Shown piece by piece: positions 40,860 through 49,708 of a DNA stretch of 60,598 nt (its first letter is position 1; every line of letters starts with the position of its first letter). The translations under genes were made by a program, and so were the position numbers. Source of the stretch: Acidobacteriaceae bacterium (GTDB lineage: Bacteria; Acidobacteriota; Terriglobia; Terriglobales; Acidobacteriaceae); NCBI GenBank assembly GCA_025350325.1, contig JANXYB010000153.1:1-60598 (forward strand), read 5' to 3'. The notes below the pieces were generated by a model that was not told the DNA's origin, did not search any database, and was given only the letters and a program-made list of their open reading frames with translations.

Positions 40860-41897
40860 CTAGAATAGCCCCGGCTGTCGTCCCGGCATAGCTATCCCAA
40901 AATGCTGATAGGCCAATCGCGTAGCCACCCGCCCGCGCGGCGTCCGATCTAAGAAACCGATTTGAATCAGGAACGGTTCATAGACCTCTTCGAGCGCTTC
41001 CTCTTCTTCGGCTAGGGTCGCAGCCAATGTACCCAGCCCCACCGGGCCGCCGTCATATTTTTGAATGATGGTCAGCATCAGCCGGCGATCGATTTCGTCG
41101 AATCCGTGCGCGTCCACTTCGAGCAGCATGAGAGCGGAGTTGGCCGTAGCCCGGTCGATGACACCCGTGCCGCGCACCTGGGCAAAGTCGCGCACCCGCC
41201 GCAGCAGTCGATTGGCAATGCGCGGTGTGCCGCGCGAACGCAGCGCAATTTCCGCCGCTCCATCCGCGTCGATCGGCACCCCCATCACTTCCGCCGAGCG
41301 TTCCACGATGACGCGTAGTTCCTCTTCGGTATAAAACTCCAACCGCAGCAGTATGCCGAAGCGCGAACGCAACGGCGAGCTGAGCAGACCCGGCCGCGTC
41401 GTCGCGCCAATAAAAGTGAATGGCCTGATCTCCATCACGTGGGTGCGTGCTGCCGGCCCTTGCCCGATGATGATGTCGAGTTTGTAGTCTTCTAGCGCCG
41501 TGTAAAGTTTCTCTTCGAGCACTGGCTGCATCCGATGTATCTCATCGAGAAACAAAACCTGCCGGTCTCGCAGGTTGGTGAGGATGGCGGTCAAGTCGCC
41601 CTGTATCTGCAGAGCCGGCCCCGATGTCTGCTGGAATCCGACGTCAAGTTCGTTGGCGATAATCGTAGCCAGGGTCGTCTTACCCAACCCCGGCGGACCA
41701 AACAGCAACACATGATCGAGCGCCTCACCGCGCGATTTTGCGGCCTCCAATGCGATGGCCAACTGCTCTTTGGCTTTCGACTGCCCGATGAATTCCCGCA
41801 GCCAGCGCGGCCGCAGTTTCAGCTCGAAGCCCTGTTCTTCGTCGGCGCGCGATGCGCTGACCAGTCGTTCCGGAGAGTCGTCCCGCGCAATGGCCAT
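40860..41897 (-). CDS. ruvB: Holliday junction branch-migration helicase RuvB
   Basis: The AAA+ motor that drives branch migration. With the start at 41897 it has 345 residues. Walker A is GPPGLGKT (67-74) and Walker [10 protein letters not shown] (D118/E119). [19 protein letters not shown] (sensor 1 and arginine-finger region) and the C-terminal winged helix, [24 protein letters not shown], follow. The frame extends to 41954 but the family starts near RLVS. ruvA and ruvC are not adjacent. Confidence 0.96.
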   Translation of the reverse strand: MAIARDDSPERLVSASRADEEQGFELKLRPRWLREFIGQSKAKEQLAIALEAAKSRGEALDHVLLFGPPGLGKTTLATIIANELDVGFQQTSGPALQIQGDLTAILTNLRDRQVLFLDEIHRMQPVLEEKLYTALEDYKLDIIIGQGPAARTHVMEIRPFTFIGATTRPGLLSSPLRSRFGILLRLEFYTEEELRVIVERSAEVMGVPIDADGAAEIALRSRGTPRIANRLLRRVRDFAQVRGTGVIDRATANSALMLLEVDAHGFDEIDRRLMLTIIQKYDGGPVGLGTLAATLAEEEEALEEVYEPFLIQIGFLDRTPRGRVATRLAYQHFGIAMPGRQPGLF

Positions 41898-42090
41898 GAT
41901 GGGAGCAGTGTAGCGGTTAGCGCTTGCCCCAGCAAAACTCTGGCGCGCCGTCATATTTCAGCCAGTCAGATACCATGGCGACCCTGCCTAGCTTGCCAAT
42001 GCACCCGAGGTAACGTTGACCGCGCCTTCAACCGGGGTCATGCTTAGAGCACCCGCGTTGCATTACAGGTACCAAAGTTCCATGAAGCAG

Positions 42091-42119
42091 TTGAATGGCG
42101 CATGGGTCTGCCGTATGAT
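42091..42119 (+). promoter_or_regulatory. Sigma70-type promoter of the Ig-like lipoprotein gene
   Basis: TTGAAT (42091-42096) and TATGAT (42114-42119) with exactly 17 bp between them. Transcription from about 42126 would leave a leader of roughly 245 bases before ATG 42370. No known riboswitch motif was recognised in the leader. The 41898-42369 gap has no gene. Confidence 0.68.
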
Positions 42120-42369
42120 TGCCCCAACTCCAAGATTGCAACCGTGGGGAAGCGGAGATCAGCCGCTCGCGGGCAGTGGACCGCAAAATGGGCGCGTTTT
42201 TATCCGGCATGGCACAGACTTCGATGCGGCCGGAACGAGACGAATTCTTCCCATTTGAGGGAAAAGGGAATGTGCCAGCTTGTACCGGTTAGTTAACGGC
42301 GAGGCCATTCAAAGGTTGGTTGGCAGCGGTCAACGTAAGCCAGCTGTGGCGGAAACGCCAGGAGATTTT

Positions 42370-44019
42370 ATGCGTAATCGTTCGTTATTGCCGGCACTTC
42401 TGCTGATCGGCCTCGTGGTGCCGTTTGTAGGCTGCACCAACCCCTCTGGGCTCGATTCGATCACTGTTGCGCCTACTGCTCAGGCGCTGACCCTCGGCCA
42501 GACTGTGCAATTTACCGCAACCGGGACCTACGGCAATGCAAGTCACCTCAAGTCGAAGGACATAACCGGGCAGGTTAGTTGGAGCTCGAGCAATGCCTCG
42601 GTAGCGACCATCACAACATCCGGGGCCGCAACTGCAGTCGGCGCCGGCACCTCAACGATTACCGCCAGCGGATCTGCCTTCAACGGTCCTGCTTCAGCAA
42701 GCGCGGTCATCACAGTCACGGGCTCAACAGGCGGGGGAACAGCCGGCGGGAACATCGTTTCGGTTGCGATCATTCCACTCGTTCAATCAGTGTCGAGCCC
42801 GACGCAAACCAGCCAGTTTATCGCCATCGGCACCACTTCCTCGGGCGCTACGGTCGATCTAACGGGCGTGGTCACCTGGAAATCAAGCAGCTCCCAGATC
42901 GCTACCATCAACGGGGCGGGACTGGCCACTGGCGTAAGTAAGGGAACCGCGACCATTACGGCACTCTACGCCAACCCCTCTGCCGGGACAGTCGTGACGG
43001 GAACCGCTACATTCACCGTAACGGGCGGAGCGACCCAGCAGTACACCGCTCTCACCATTACGCCAGGCTCAGAGTCGCTGTCGGCCTCGGGCCAGACCGG
43101 CCAATTCATCGCGCTTGCCACTTCCGGGAGTACCGGCTTGACCCAAAATGTGAGCAACTCGCCGCTTGTCAGTTGGAACTCCAGCGTTCCGTCGGTGGTC
43201 ACGGTAAGCGCCACCGGGCTCGCTGCCGGGGTAAGTGTGGGCAGCAGCACCATCACGGCCTTATTGACCAACCCCGATGGTTCCGTGGTGACAGCGCAAG
43301 CGACCGTCTCCGTCGCCCTGACCACCGCGCCCGAGCCTCTACTTTCGCTCACCATCATTCCCAGCTCGATAACGGTTGGCTACTTGCAGGAGACGGGGCA
43401 ATTCCTAGCCATCGGAACATTCTCCACCGCTCCTTACGTCAGGGATCTGACGAATTCAGTCACCTGGCTTTCCTCAGCCCCAGAAGTCTTCCCGGTAAGC
43501 TCAAATAACAGCACCGGACAAGGCAAGGAAAATGCCGGCGTTGCGAGTGCCTGGGGAACTGGTAATGCCACGATCATTGCTGAGGCGATCGCCACCGACG
43601 GCTCGGTTCAAACCGCCACGGCAACATTTGCCTGCCCCCTGGTTCTACCGAATCCCAACGGCATCCCGCCCACTCCAGGTTCTTGCTACGGCCCTATCGG
43701 TCAGGGACTTCTCTCAACTCTCACGGTCTACAACGAGGGGCTGAGCACTGGCGGATGGCTTATCACGGCACCTTCCGCTACCGGTACGGCGAACGTCCTG
43801 CATTGCGGCCCGGGATGGACCGGAACGGGCGGTTCAGTTTGCACCGCCGCCTACCCGGCAGGTACCGTGGTCACTTTGACCGCGCCCCCAGAATCAGGAA
43901 TCAACTTCGGCGGATGGTCCTACAATTGCACGGCCTTATTGCCGATCACCGCCGCCGGACCCAACAGCTGCACGGTCACTCTGGACGGGGACGACACCGT
44001 CGGAGCCATTTTCAACTAG
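42370..44019 (+). CDS. Lipoprotein with repeated bacterial Ig-like (BIG_2) domains
   Basis: A 549-residue cell-surface protein. The lipobox is LVVPFVGC, with Cys22 the lipidated residue. Four related Ig-like repeats of about 95 residues follow. Each has an opening strand such as LTLGQTVQFTATGTY, a central W.SS (VSWSSSNASVATI, VTWKSSSSQIATI, VSWNSSVPSVVTV, VTWLSSAPEVFPV) and an end like GTATITA. The last ~100 residues contain LTAPPESGINFGGWSYNC, a Listeria-type B-repeat-like motif with cysteine pairs. AGGAG precedes the ATG. It is probably an adhesin or outer-surface structural protein. Confidence 0.83.
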   Translation: MRNRSLLPALLLIGLVVPFVGCTNPSGLDSITVAPTAQALTLGQTVQFTATGTYGNASHLKSKDITGQVSWSSSNASVATITTSGAATAVGAGTSTITASGSAFNGPASASAVITVTGSTGGGTAGGNIVSVAIIPLVQSVSSPTQTSQFIAIGTTSSGATVDLTGVVTWKSSSSQIATINGAGLATGVSKGTATITALYANPSAGTVVTGTATFTVTGGATQQYTALTITPGSESLSASGQTGQFIALATSGSTGLTQNVSNSPLVSWNSSVPSVVTVSATGLAAGVSVGSSTITALLTNPDGSVVTAQATVSVALTTAPEPLLSLTIIPSSITVGYLQETGQFLAIGTFSTAPYVRDLTNSVTWLSSAPEVFPVSSNNSTGQGKENAGVASAWGTGNATIIAEAIATDGSVQTATATFACPLVLPNPNGIPPTPGSCYGPIGQGLLSTLTVYNEGLSTGGWLITAPSATGTANVLHCGPGWTGTGGSVCTAAYPAGTVVTLTAPPESGINFGGWSYNCTALLPITAAGPNSCTVTLDGDDTVGAIFN

Positions 44020-44037
44020 CAGCACCCGTACATCCAT

Positions 44038-44065
44038 AGAAAGCCGCTCTTCGGGGCGGCTTTCT
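44038..44065 (+). terminator. UUCG-capped hairpin after the Ig-like lipoprotein gene
   Basis: AGAAAGCCGC and GCGGCTTTCT pair; the inner bases extend the stem to a C(UUCG)G tetraloop. The T run after it is interrupted (TTTCTAGTTGTT). It lies 19 bases after the stop codon. Confidence 0.75.
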
Positions 44066-44181
44066 AGTTGTTGGAATGACTCGCTCCCTGCGGAGTCAGT
44101 AGTTCCGGAGGTTCTTCTGCTGTGCCGCGGAAACCCCATCCGTTTTAACCATTTAGACTGATCCATACTGTTTTCTGATCG

Positions 44182-45405
44182 ATGACTCATGCTTTCGCCC
44201 GCATTCGACGCTTCCACTTCAACTTGCCGCAGCGCATCGCCGCAAGCATGCTGTTGCTCTTCCTGGCGCAAGGCCTGTGGCTCACTGGACATCAAGCCCT
44301 CTCCGATCGTGATTACCAGTACGCACGCTGCGGCCGCGAGACTTGGGAACGGCCCTCGCCGCTGGCCGGCTACTTCACCACTTGCGGCAATATTCATGAT
44401 GGCGTTTTCGCTTACCGGCTAGCCGGCCTCCCCATCACGCTCAACCTTCTGCTTAATCGCGCCGCCGATCTTTTCCGCAAGCCTGAAGATCGCATCCTGC
44501 AACCGGGCACCGGCCAGAGCATTGCCGAGCTGGGAACCTGGGAATTGCGTCACCAGATGACCCACATCCTGCTGCTCCTGCGGCTGCCTTTCCTGGCCGC
44601 AGGCTGCATACTCGGCGCAGGCTTGTGGTGGGTGACGCGGCGCCTTTACGGCAATATGGGCGGATATATGGCGCTCGCCCTCTATTGCTTCTCACCCGCG
44701 ATCCTGCTTGCCTGCGTTACGCCCACCGCTGAGATCTTCGCCACCCTCGGAGTCTACGGGGGTATCTACACCTGCATCGGCGTGGCGCACGCCATGCAAG
44801 GGCCAAGGCGTAAATGGCGTCCGCGCATCCTGCTGCTCACCGTTCTCTTTGGAATCGCTGCCGCCTCACATATTGCCGCGCTGCCCCTTACGGCACTTCT
44901 GGGCCTGGCTTTGATGCTCTGGGTGGCGGAGGGCCGACGCAGCCAGGTGCTCCCCGTCGTGTTGCTCGCCTCCGTAGGTGCGCTGGTGATTGTCTTTGCC
45001 TGCTACAACTTCTCACCTGACGCCTTTAGCTATTTGTTTCGATCAGCTGCCGGTTTTCTTTGGATATCCCTCGACCCGGCCCGGCGATTCTTCTCTTCTC
45101 TGCGCAACGCCGGCATTACCGTTGCCGCGGCAGCAGCCCTGCTGCTCTACCTGGGTGCGCGCCGCTCCCGCTATTTCGGCAATACCGCGCCCTTGCTCTG
45201 CGCGTTGGTCCTGTTTCTTCTTGTGACCACCGGAGTACCCGCGACGCCGTGGTTATGGGCGTTGCCGTTTTTGCTCACCTTCGTTGGGGGAGTGTTCGCT
45301 GACGCCTTTGAAGGTCCCCACGGCAAGCTAGCCATCGCAGCCGCGTGTACCGTAGTTTTGCTGCAGGTGGTCTTCTGTCTGCTCAGCCTCCCCGGACTGC
45401 TCTGA
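44182..45405 (+). CDS. Polytopic membrane protein of GT39/PMT-like type
   Basis: A 407-residue protein with about ten hydrophobic helices and a large first loop (residues ~40-130). Segments such as LRLPFLAAGCILGAGLWWVTRRLYGNMGGYMALALYCFSPAILLA resemble GT-C-fold (GT39-like) glycosyltransferases. The usual acidic DE motif of the first loop was not found, so enzyme activity is doubtful; LSDRDYQYARCG occupies that area. It is a single gene, upstream of gyrA on the same strand. Confidence 0.6.
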   Translation: MTHAFARIRRFHFNLPQRIAASMLLLFLAQGLWLTGHQALSDRDYQYARCGRETWERPSPLAGYFTTCGNIHDGVFAYRLAGLPITLNLLLNRAADLFRKPEDRILQPGTGQSIAELGTWELRHQMTHILLLLRLPFLAAGCILGAGLWWVTRRLYGNMGGYMALALYCFSPAILLACVTPTAEIFATLGVYGGIYTCIGVAHAMQGPRRKWRPRILLLTVLFGIAAASHIAALPLTALLGLALMLWVAEGRRSQVLPVVLLASVGALVIVFACYNFSPDAFSYLFRSAAGFLWISLDPARRFFSSLRNAGITVAAAAALLLYLGARRSRYFGNTAPLLCALVLFLLVTTGVPATPWLWALPFLLTFVGGVFADAFEGPHGKLAIAAACTVVLLQVVFCLLSLPGLL

Positions 45406-45586
45406 AAAGTCCAAAACACCCGACACCCACGCATAGAATCTTGCTCAGATTCAAAGAGGAAAGTCACAACGCCGCTGATCCGTCGGTGGCTTGAGGGTTC
45501 ACCAAAATCGCTCGCTTTTAACAACGTTTGGCGGTGCCTTTTTGAGCTATCCCTGACTCATCCATAAATATAACTAAAATAAGGGC

Positions 45587-45615
45587 TTATTTACAATTTA
45601 TGGCCTTGTTAAAAT
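45587..45615 (+). promoter_or_regulatory. Possible gyrA promoter in an AT-rich patch
   Basis: TTATTT (45587-45592) and TAAAAT (45610-45615) are 17 bp apart in the most AT-rich stretch of the 309-bp gap before gyrA. The -35 box is weak. No gene was seen in 45406-45714. Confidence 0.38.
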
Positions 45616-45714
45616 GCTGCTTCAAGGCGTAAACTGTCAGGGTAGCCCGCGAAATCCCGGCCCCGCTTTTATCGGTCCTTTTTTGCCGCTCTTTCAGCGA
45701 GCTTAGAAAACCCT

Positions 45715-48537
45715 ATGGCAGACGAACAGAACCCTCTCCTCCCGCTTGACGGCGGCACCCCGCCCCACAGGGGCACCAACATCATCCCCATCAACATTGA
45801 AGAGGAGATGCGCCGCTCCTATCTCGATTATTCGATGTCGGTCATCATTGGGCGAGCGCTCCCCGATGCCCGCGATGGATTGAAACCGGTGCATCGCCGC
45901 GTGCTCTATACCCTCAGCGAGATGGGCCTGGAGTACAACAAGAAATACACCAAGTGTGCAAAGATTGTCGGCCAGGCCATGGGCGTCTACCACCCCCACG
46001 GCGACTCCGCCATCTACGACACGCTGGTGCGCATGGCCCAGCCATTTTCGCTACGCTACCCGCTAGTGGATGGGCAGGGAAACTTCGGCTCGGTCGACGG
46101 CGATCCACCAGCCGCAATGCGCTATACCGAGTGCCGCATGATGCGCATTGCCGGCGAACTCATGGCCGACATCGACATGGAGACGGTAGATTTCGTCCCT
46201 AACTATGACGAATCCACCTTTGAGCCAACGGTCCTGCCCACGCGCATCCCCAACCTCATTGTCAACGGATCGAGCGGCATCGCCGTCGGCATGGCCACCA
46301 ACATTCCGCCGCACAACCTTACTGAGGTGGTCAACGCTACCATCGAATTGGTCAAGAATCCCAATGCCGGCTTGATCGATGTTTTGAAGTACGTGCAGGG
46401 TCCGGATTTTCCCACCGGCGGCTTCCTCTATGGCAAATCCGGCATCGCGCAGGCTTACAAGACCGGCCGCGGCCGTTTTATGATGCGCGCCAAAGTAGCC
46501 ACTGAAAACATGACCAAGGAAAAGCAGGCGATCATCGTCACTGAAATTCCTTACCAGGTCAACAAGTCAAAACTGATCGAGCGCATCGCTGAACTGGTCA
46601 ACGAAAAGATCGTCGACGACATCGGCGACGTGCGCGATGAGAGCGATCGCGATGGCATGCGCATCGTCATCGAACTCAAGCGCGGCGCTCAGCCTGAGAT
46701 CGTGCTCAATCAGCTCTACAAGCACACCCAGATGCAAGAGAGCTTCTCCATGATCTTCCTGGCCGTACTCAACGGTCAGCCCAAAGAACTGCCGCTCGAC
46801 GATGCCATTCGCTGCTTCATCAATCACCGCATCGATGTGGTGCAGCGCCGCACCGTCTTCCTGCTGCGCAAGGCCCGCGAGCGCGAACACATTCTCGAAG
46901 GCTACAAGATTGCCCTCGACAATCTCGATACGGTAATTCGTCTTATTCGCGCCTCGAGTTCGCGCGCCGAGGCTCGCGAAAACCTTTACGCCTGGGGCAA
47001 GGGAACTGACATCGTCATCAACCTTGACCGCGCGCGGCTGCCCAACGAGGAGCGTGGCATTACGCTGCGCCAGGTCGATGCGATTCTCGAGTTGCAACTC
47101 TATCGCCTCACGCAACTTTCGGTCGGCGAAATTTTGAAGGAATTAGCAGAAGTTCGCGGCCGGATCGCCGAATATGAGTCGATCCTAGGCAGCGAAGAAA
47201 AGCTCCGTGCCGTCATCATCAAGGAGCTAGAGGACGTGCGCGACCGCTATGGCGATGCGCGCCGAACGCAGATCATCGACGAGTCCGCTGAACTGCAGCT
47301 AGAGGACCTGATCGCCGACGAACAGGTTGCCGTCACCGTCAGCCATCAAGGCTACTTGAAGCGCACGCCGATCAGCATCTATCGTCAACAGCGGCGTGGT
47401 GGCACCGGCCGCACCGGTATGAAGACGCGCGAAGAAGATTTTGTTTCGCAGTTGATCGTCGATTCGACCCACGCCTTCCTGCTTTGCTTTACCAACACGG
47501 GCCGCGTCTATTGGCTCAAGGTGTATGAAGTTCCCGACGTGGGTGCGGCAGGCAAGGGCAAGAGCATGCAGAGCCTGCTCAATCTTCAACCTGGCGAACA
47601 CGTGCGCACCATTCTCGCCATCCGCGATCTTGAAGAAGAAGGTAAATTCATCTTTTTTGCCACGCGCAATGGCATTGTCAAAAAGACCCCGCTCAAGGAT
47701 TTCAGCAACGTCATGTCGCGCGGCATCATTGCCATCGCTATCGATAAAGACGATGACCTCATCGACGCGCGCATCACCGACGGTAAACAGACCATCTTCC
47801 TCGCCACGCGCGAGGGCATGGCCATTCGCTTCGAAGAAGAATATGACGCCGAGCGCGGATCGGGCCTGCGTCCCATGGGCCGCAACGCCGCTGGAAACAA
47901 GGGCATCACGCTTAAGAAGAACGATCAGGTCATCGGCGTGGCTATCACCGATTCTGATGTGACCAGAGATCTAAATCGCGACAAATGCGCCGCGGAACTT
48001 AACCTCACGCCACGGCTCACCGCGCTGCGAACAGCGTACGCAGAAGCCAAAGACCTTCTGCAGAAAGCACGCGAGGATCGCAGGAACGGTGCCCCGACAG
48101 ATGAGAAGTTGAAGGCCGCTGAAAATGCTGCAGAGAAAGCCGTTGACCATACATACAAGGCTCTCAAGGAATTGGACGAGCGACTCGGCGTCAGCAAGTT
48201 CCTTATCCTCACCGTCACTGAAAATGGCTGCGGCAAGCGCACCGACATTGACGCGTATCGACTCACAGCGCGCGCAGCGCAGGGCGTTAACAATCTCAAG
48301 GCAAATTCCAAAGTAGGCAAGTCCGCAGCGATCCTGCTGGTGGATGAAACATCTGAATTGATGGTCATCAGTCAGTTCGGAAAGATCATTCGTATAGACA
48401 CAAAATCGATTCGCGCGGCCGGCCGCGCAACCCAGGGCGTGCGCCTGCTCAATCTCGATGCCGACGATAAGGTAGCCGCCGCCGTGATCATTCCACCAGA
48501 AGAACTGAAAGACGAAGAGCCAACACTGCTGCAGTAG
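45715..48537 (+). CDS. gyrA: DNA gyrase subunit A
   Basis: A 940-residue breakage-reunion subunit of gyrase. The quinolone-region string [11 protein letters not shown] has the wild-type Ser and Asp. The catalytic tyrosine is Y137 in AMRYTECR. A GyrA-box QRRGGTG at residues 559-565 identifies gyrase rather than topoisomerase IV. The C-terminal beta-pinwheel is interrupted by ~79 residues (748-826) rich in charged and helical sequence ([21 protein letters not shown]) before it resumes at [19 protein letters not shown]. The acidic tail is short. gyrB is not in the window. Confidence 0.97.
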   Translation: MADEQNPLLPLDGGTPPHRGTNIIPINIEEEMRRSYLDYSMSVIIGRALPDARDGLKPVHRRVLYTLSEMGLEYNKKYTKCAKIVGQAMGVYHPHGDSAIYDTLVRMAQPFSLRYPLVDGQGNFGSVDGDPPAAMRYTECRMMRIAGELMADIDMETVDFVPNYDESTFEPTVLPTRIPNLIVNGSSGIAVGMATNIPPHNLTEVVNATIELVKNPNAGLIDVLKYVQGPDFPTGGFLYGKSGIAQAYKTGRGRFMMRAKVATENMTKEKQAIIVTEIPYQVNKSKLIERIAELVNEKIVDDIGDVRDESDRDGMRIVIELKRGAQPEIVLNQLYKHTQMQESFSMIFLAVLNGQPKELPLDDAIRCFINHRIDVVQRRTVFLLRKAREREHILEGYKIALDNLDTVIRLIRASSSRAEARENLYAWGKGTDIVINLDRARLPNEERGITLRQVDAILELQLYRLTQLSVGEILKELAEVRGRIAEYESILGSEEKLRAVIIKELEDVRDRYGDARRTQIIDESAELQLEDLIADEQVAVTVSHQGYLKRTPISIYRQQRRGGTGRTGMKTREEDFVSQLIVDSTHAFLLCFTNTGRVYWLKVYEVPDVGAAGKGKSMQSLLNLQPGEHVRTILAIRDLEEEGKFIFFATRNGIVKKTPLKDFSNVMSRGIIAIAIDKDDDLIDARITDGKQTIFLATREGMAIRFEEEYDAERGSGLRPMGRNAAGNKGITLKKNDQVIGVAITDSDVTRDLNRDKCAAELNLTPRLTALRTAYAEAKDLLQKAREDRRNGAPTDEKLKAAENAAEKAVDHTYKALKELDERLGVSKFLILTVTENGCGKRTDIDAYRLTARAAQGVNNLKANSKVGKSAAILLVDETSELMVISQFGKIIRIDTKSIRAAGRATQGVRLLNLDADDKVAAAVIIPPEELKDEEPTLLQ
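47956..48192 (+). other. Coiled-coil-like insert within the GyrA C-terminal domain
   Basis: This codes for GyrA residues 748-826. The sequence between ITDSD and ILTVTENG is Lys/Glu/Ala-rich with heptad-like spacing and a small Gly/Pro break ([10 protein letters not shown]), consistent with a helical hairpin. In E. coli GyrA the corresponding blade has no such insert. Confidence 0.7.
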
Positions 48538-48590
48538 GGCAACACCAATGGGTGCCCCCGACGAATTGGTGCCCAGCCACAATGGGTGCC

Positions 48591-48614
48591 CCAGGTCTCG
48601 ATTCTGAGACCTGG
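48591..48614. repeat. Perfect 9-bp inverted repeat downstream of gyrA
   Basis: CCAGGTCTC and GAGACCTGG enclose GATTCT. It is preceded by two copies of CAATGGGTGCCCC (near 48546 and 48580) and a partial GGTGCCC. It looks like a dispersed palindromic element rather than a terminator, since no T run follows. Confidence 0.55.
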
Positions 48615-48705
48615 CATCCCAAATAGAAAACCAGCCGGGCTCCCTTATTCTTTGTTTGGCATTGTCGGAAAAAAAGTGAGACGTATCGAATCACAAGGTG
48701 GCATT

Positions 48706-48921
48706 ATGGACAAATCAATTCGTCGCGTCACCGACCCGGAAGAGCAAGAGGCAGAAACCTACCGTTATTGGCAGAGCCGTCCTGTGGGCGAGCGATTGGT
48801 TGCTGTCTGTGAACTGAGCGAGGCGGCGTACTCCTTCGCTGCTGCGTTTAAAGGAGTGCCGACAAATGATGACGAAGGACTTCAAAGACCTTCTCCGGGC
48901 CTTCAACGCCAACGCGGTTAA
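48706..48921 (+). CDS. Small protein paired with a nucleotidyltransferase (71 aa)
   Basis: A 71-residue hydrophilic protein starting MDKSIRRVTDPEEQEAETYRYWQ, with a helical middle (RLVAVCELSEAAYSFAAAFKG) and a degenerate tail. AAGGTGG lies four bases before the ATG. Its last 56 bases overlap the next gene in another frame, so the two are expressed together. Genes of this kind next to small nucleotidyltransferases suggest a partner or antitoxin role; that is inference from context only. Confidence 0.7.
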   Translation: MDKSIRRVTDPEEQEAETYRYWQSRPVGERLVAVCELSEAAYSFAAAFKGVPTNDDEGLQRPSPGLQRQRG

Positions 48922-49339
48922 ATATCTAATCATTGGCGCCCACGCCTTCGGTGTCCACGCGCAGCCGCGTGCAACAAAAGATCTCGACCTGTTCATCCGT
49001 TCTGACGAACAAAATTCTCAAGCCGTCTTTCGTGCCTTAGCTCAATTCGGTGCTCCATTGGAAGATATGAGTCCGAAAGATTTTACAGATGGATCAACTT
49101 TTCAAATCGGTCAGCCACCTGATCGCATCGACGTCTTACAGCGCATTGATGGTGTCACGTTCGACGAGGCTTGGTCTAATCGCATCGAGGGCTCAATCGA
49201 TGGTGACACCCCCGCCAGCGTCATATCCAGAGACGATCTGATTCGCAACAAGCTCGCCTCCGGCAGGGAACAGGATCTTCTCGACGTGAAGGCCCTCCGC
49301 AAGGCAGAGCAAGCCTCGCGTTTAAATGAGAACAGCTAG
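48866..49339 (+). CDS. Small nucleotidyltransferase-fold protein
   Basis: A 157-residue protein with the Pol-beta-type nucleotidyltransferase core: LIIGAHAFGVHAQPRATKDLDLFI, i.e. a Gly-rich turn followed by D39xD41. A late SRDDLIRNKLASGREQDLLDVKALRK is typical of DUF6036/AbiEii-like proteins, where Asp/Lys complete the site. It could transfer NMP to RNA, tRNA or a protein. AAAGGAG nine bases before ATG 48866 lies inside the upstream gene. The pair resembles a toxin-antitoxin module, but no experiment can be inferred from sequence. Confidence 0.8.
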   Translation: MMTKDFKDLLRAFNANAVKYLIIGAHAFGVHAQPRATKDLDLFIRSDEQNSQAVFRALAQFGAPLEDMSPKDFTDGSTFQIGQPPDRIDVLQRIDGVTFDEAWSNRIEGSIDGDTPASVISRDDLIRNKLASGREQDLLDVKALRKAEQASRLNENS

Positions 49340-49364
49340 TGCGCTGCAGCCTGGTTCAGTGGAC

Positions 49365-49560
49365 CTGCCGCTGTACACCATCGGCGGATGCTCAAGATGA
49401 AGGCCGTAATCGCCTCTGTGGAGCATCATGAAACCGGCAAACATATGGTTGCCCTCGTCAAAAGTAAGTGATTCCCATGAATGACGAATGCGGTCTGGCC
49501 ACCCTGCACAGCGAGCAGACAAAGCACCACGATTGGCAACCACTTCTTTTCCCTCACCAT
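49365..49560 (-). pseudogene. Frameshifted N-terminal remnant of a GT39-like glycosyltransferase
   Basis: From ATG 49560 (minus strand) the frame reads MVREKKWLPIVVLCLLAVQ followed by GGQTAFVIH, a first transmembrane helix. After a one-base frame change near 49475 it continues as WESLTFDEGNHMFAGFMML and then HRGDYGLHLEHPPMV, the first extracellular loop with the Asp-Glu pair and EHPP of GT39-type enzymes. Similarity ends there, about 30 bp from the stop of the nucleotidyltransferase gene. More than 400 residues of a normal enzyme are missing. It is a decayed fragment, probably cut by the arrival of the neighbouring gene pair. Confidence 0.62.
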
Positions 49561-49708
49561 AATCCCTCATTGGGCGTGATGGTTTTCATTGTACAAGATG
49601 CATATTTTCAACAGCATACGAGTTCCAAGTGCCCACGGTGAAACTTATCGGACGAAACCGAACCCCAATAGGCACTCGAAATCGTCTCTTTTGCGTCTTA
49701 CACTAGTG

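Noticed and set aside
42126..42369. Possible c-di-GMP (GEMM) riboswitch in the Ig-like lipoprotein leader
   Set aside because: The leader has GC-rich hairpins and GTCAACGTAAGCC-like bases, but the required GGCAAACC and GACGCAAAGCC core elements are absent.
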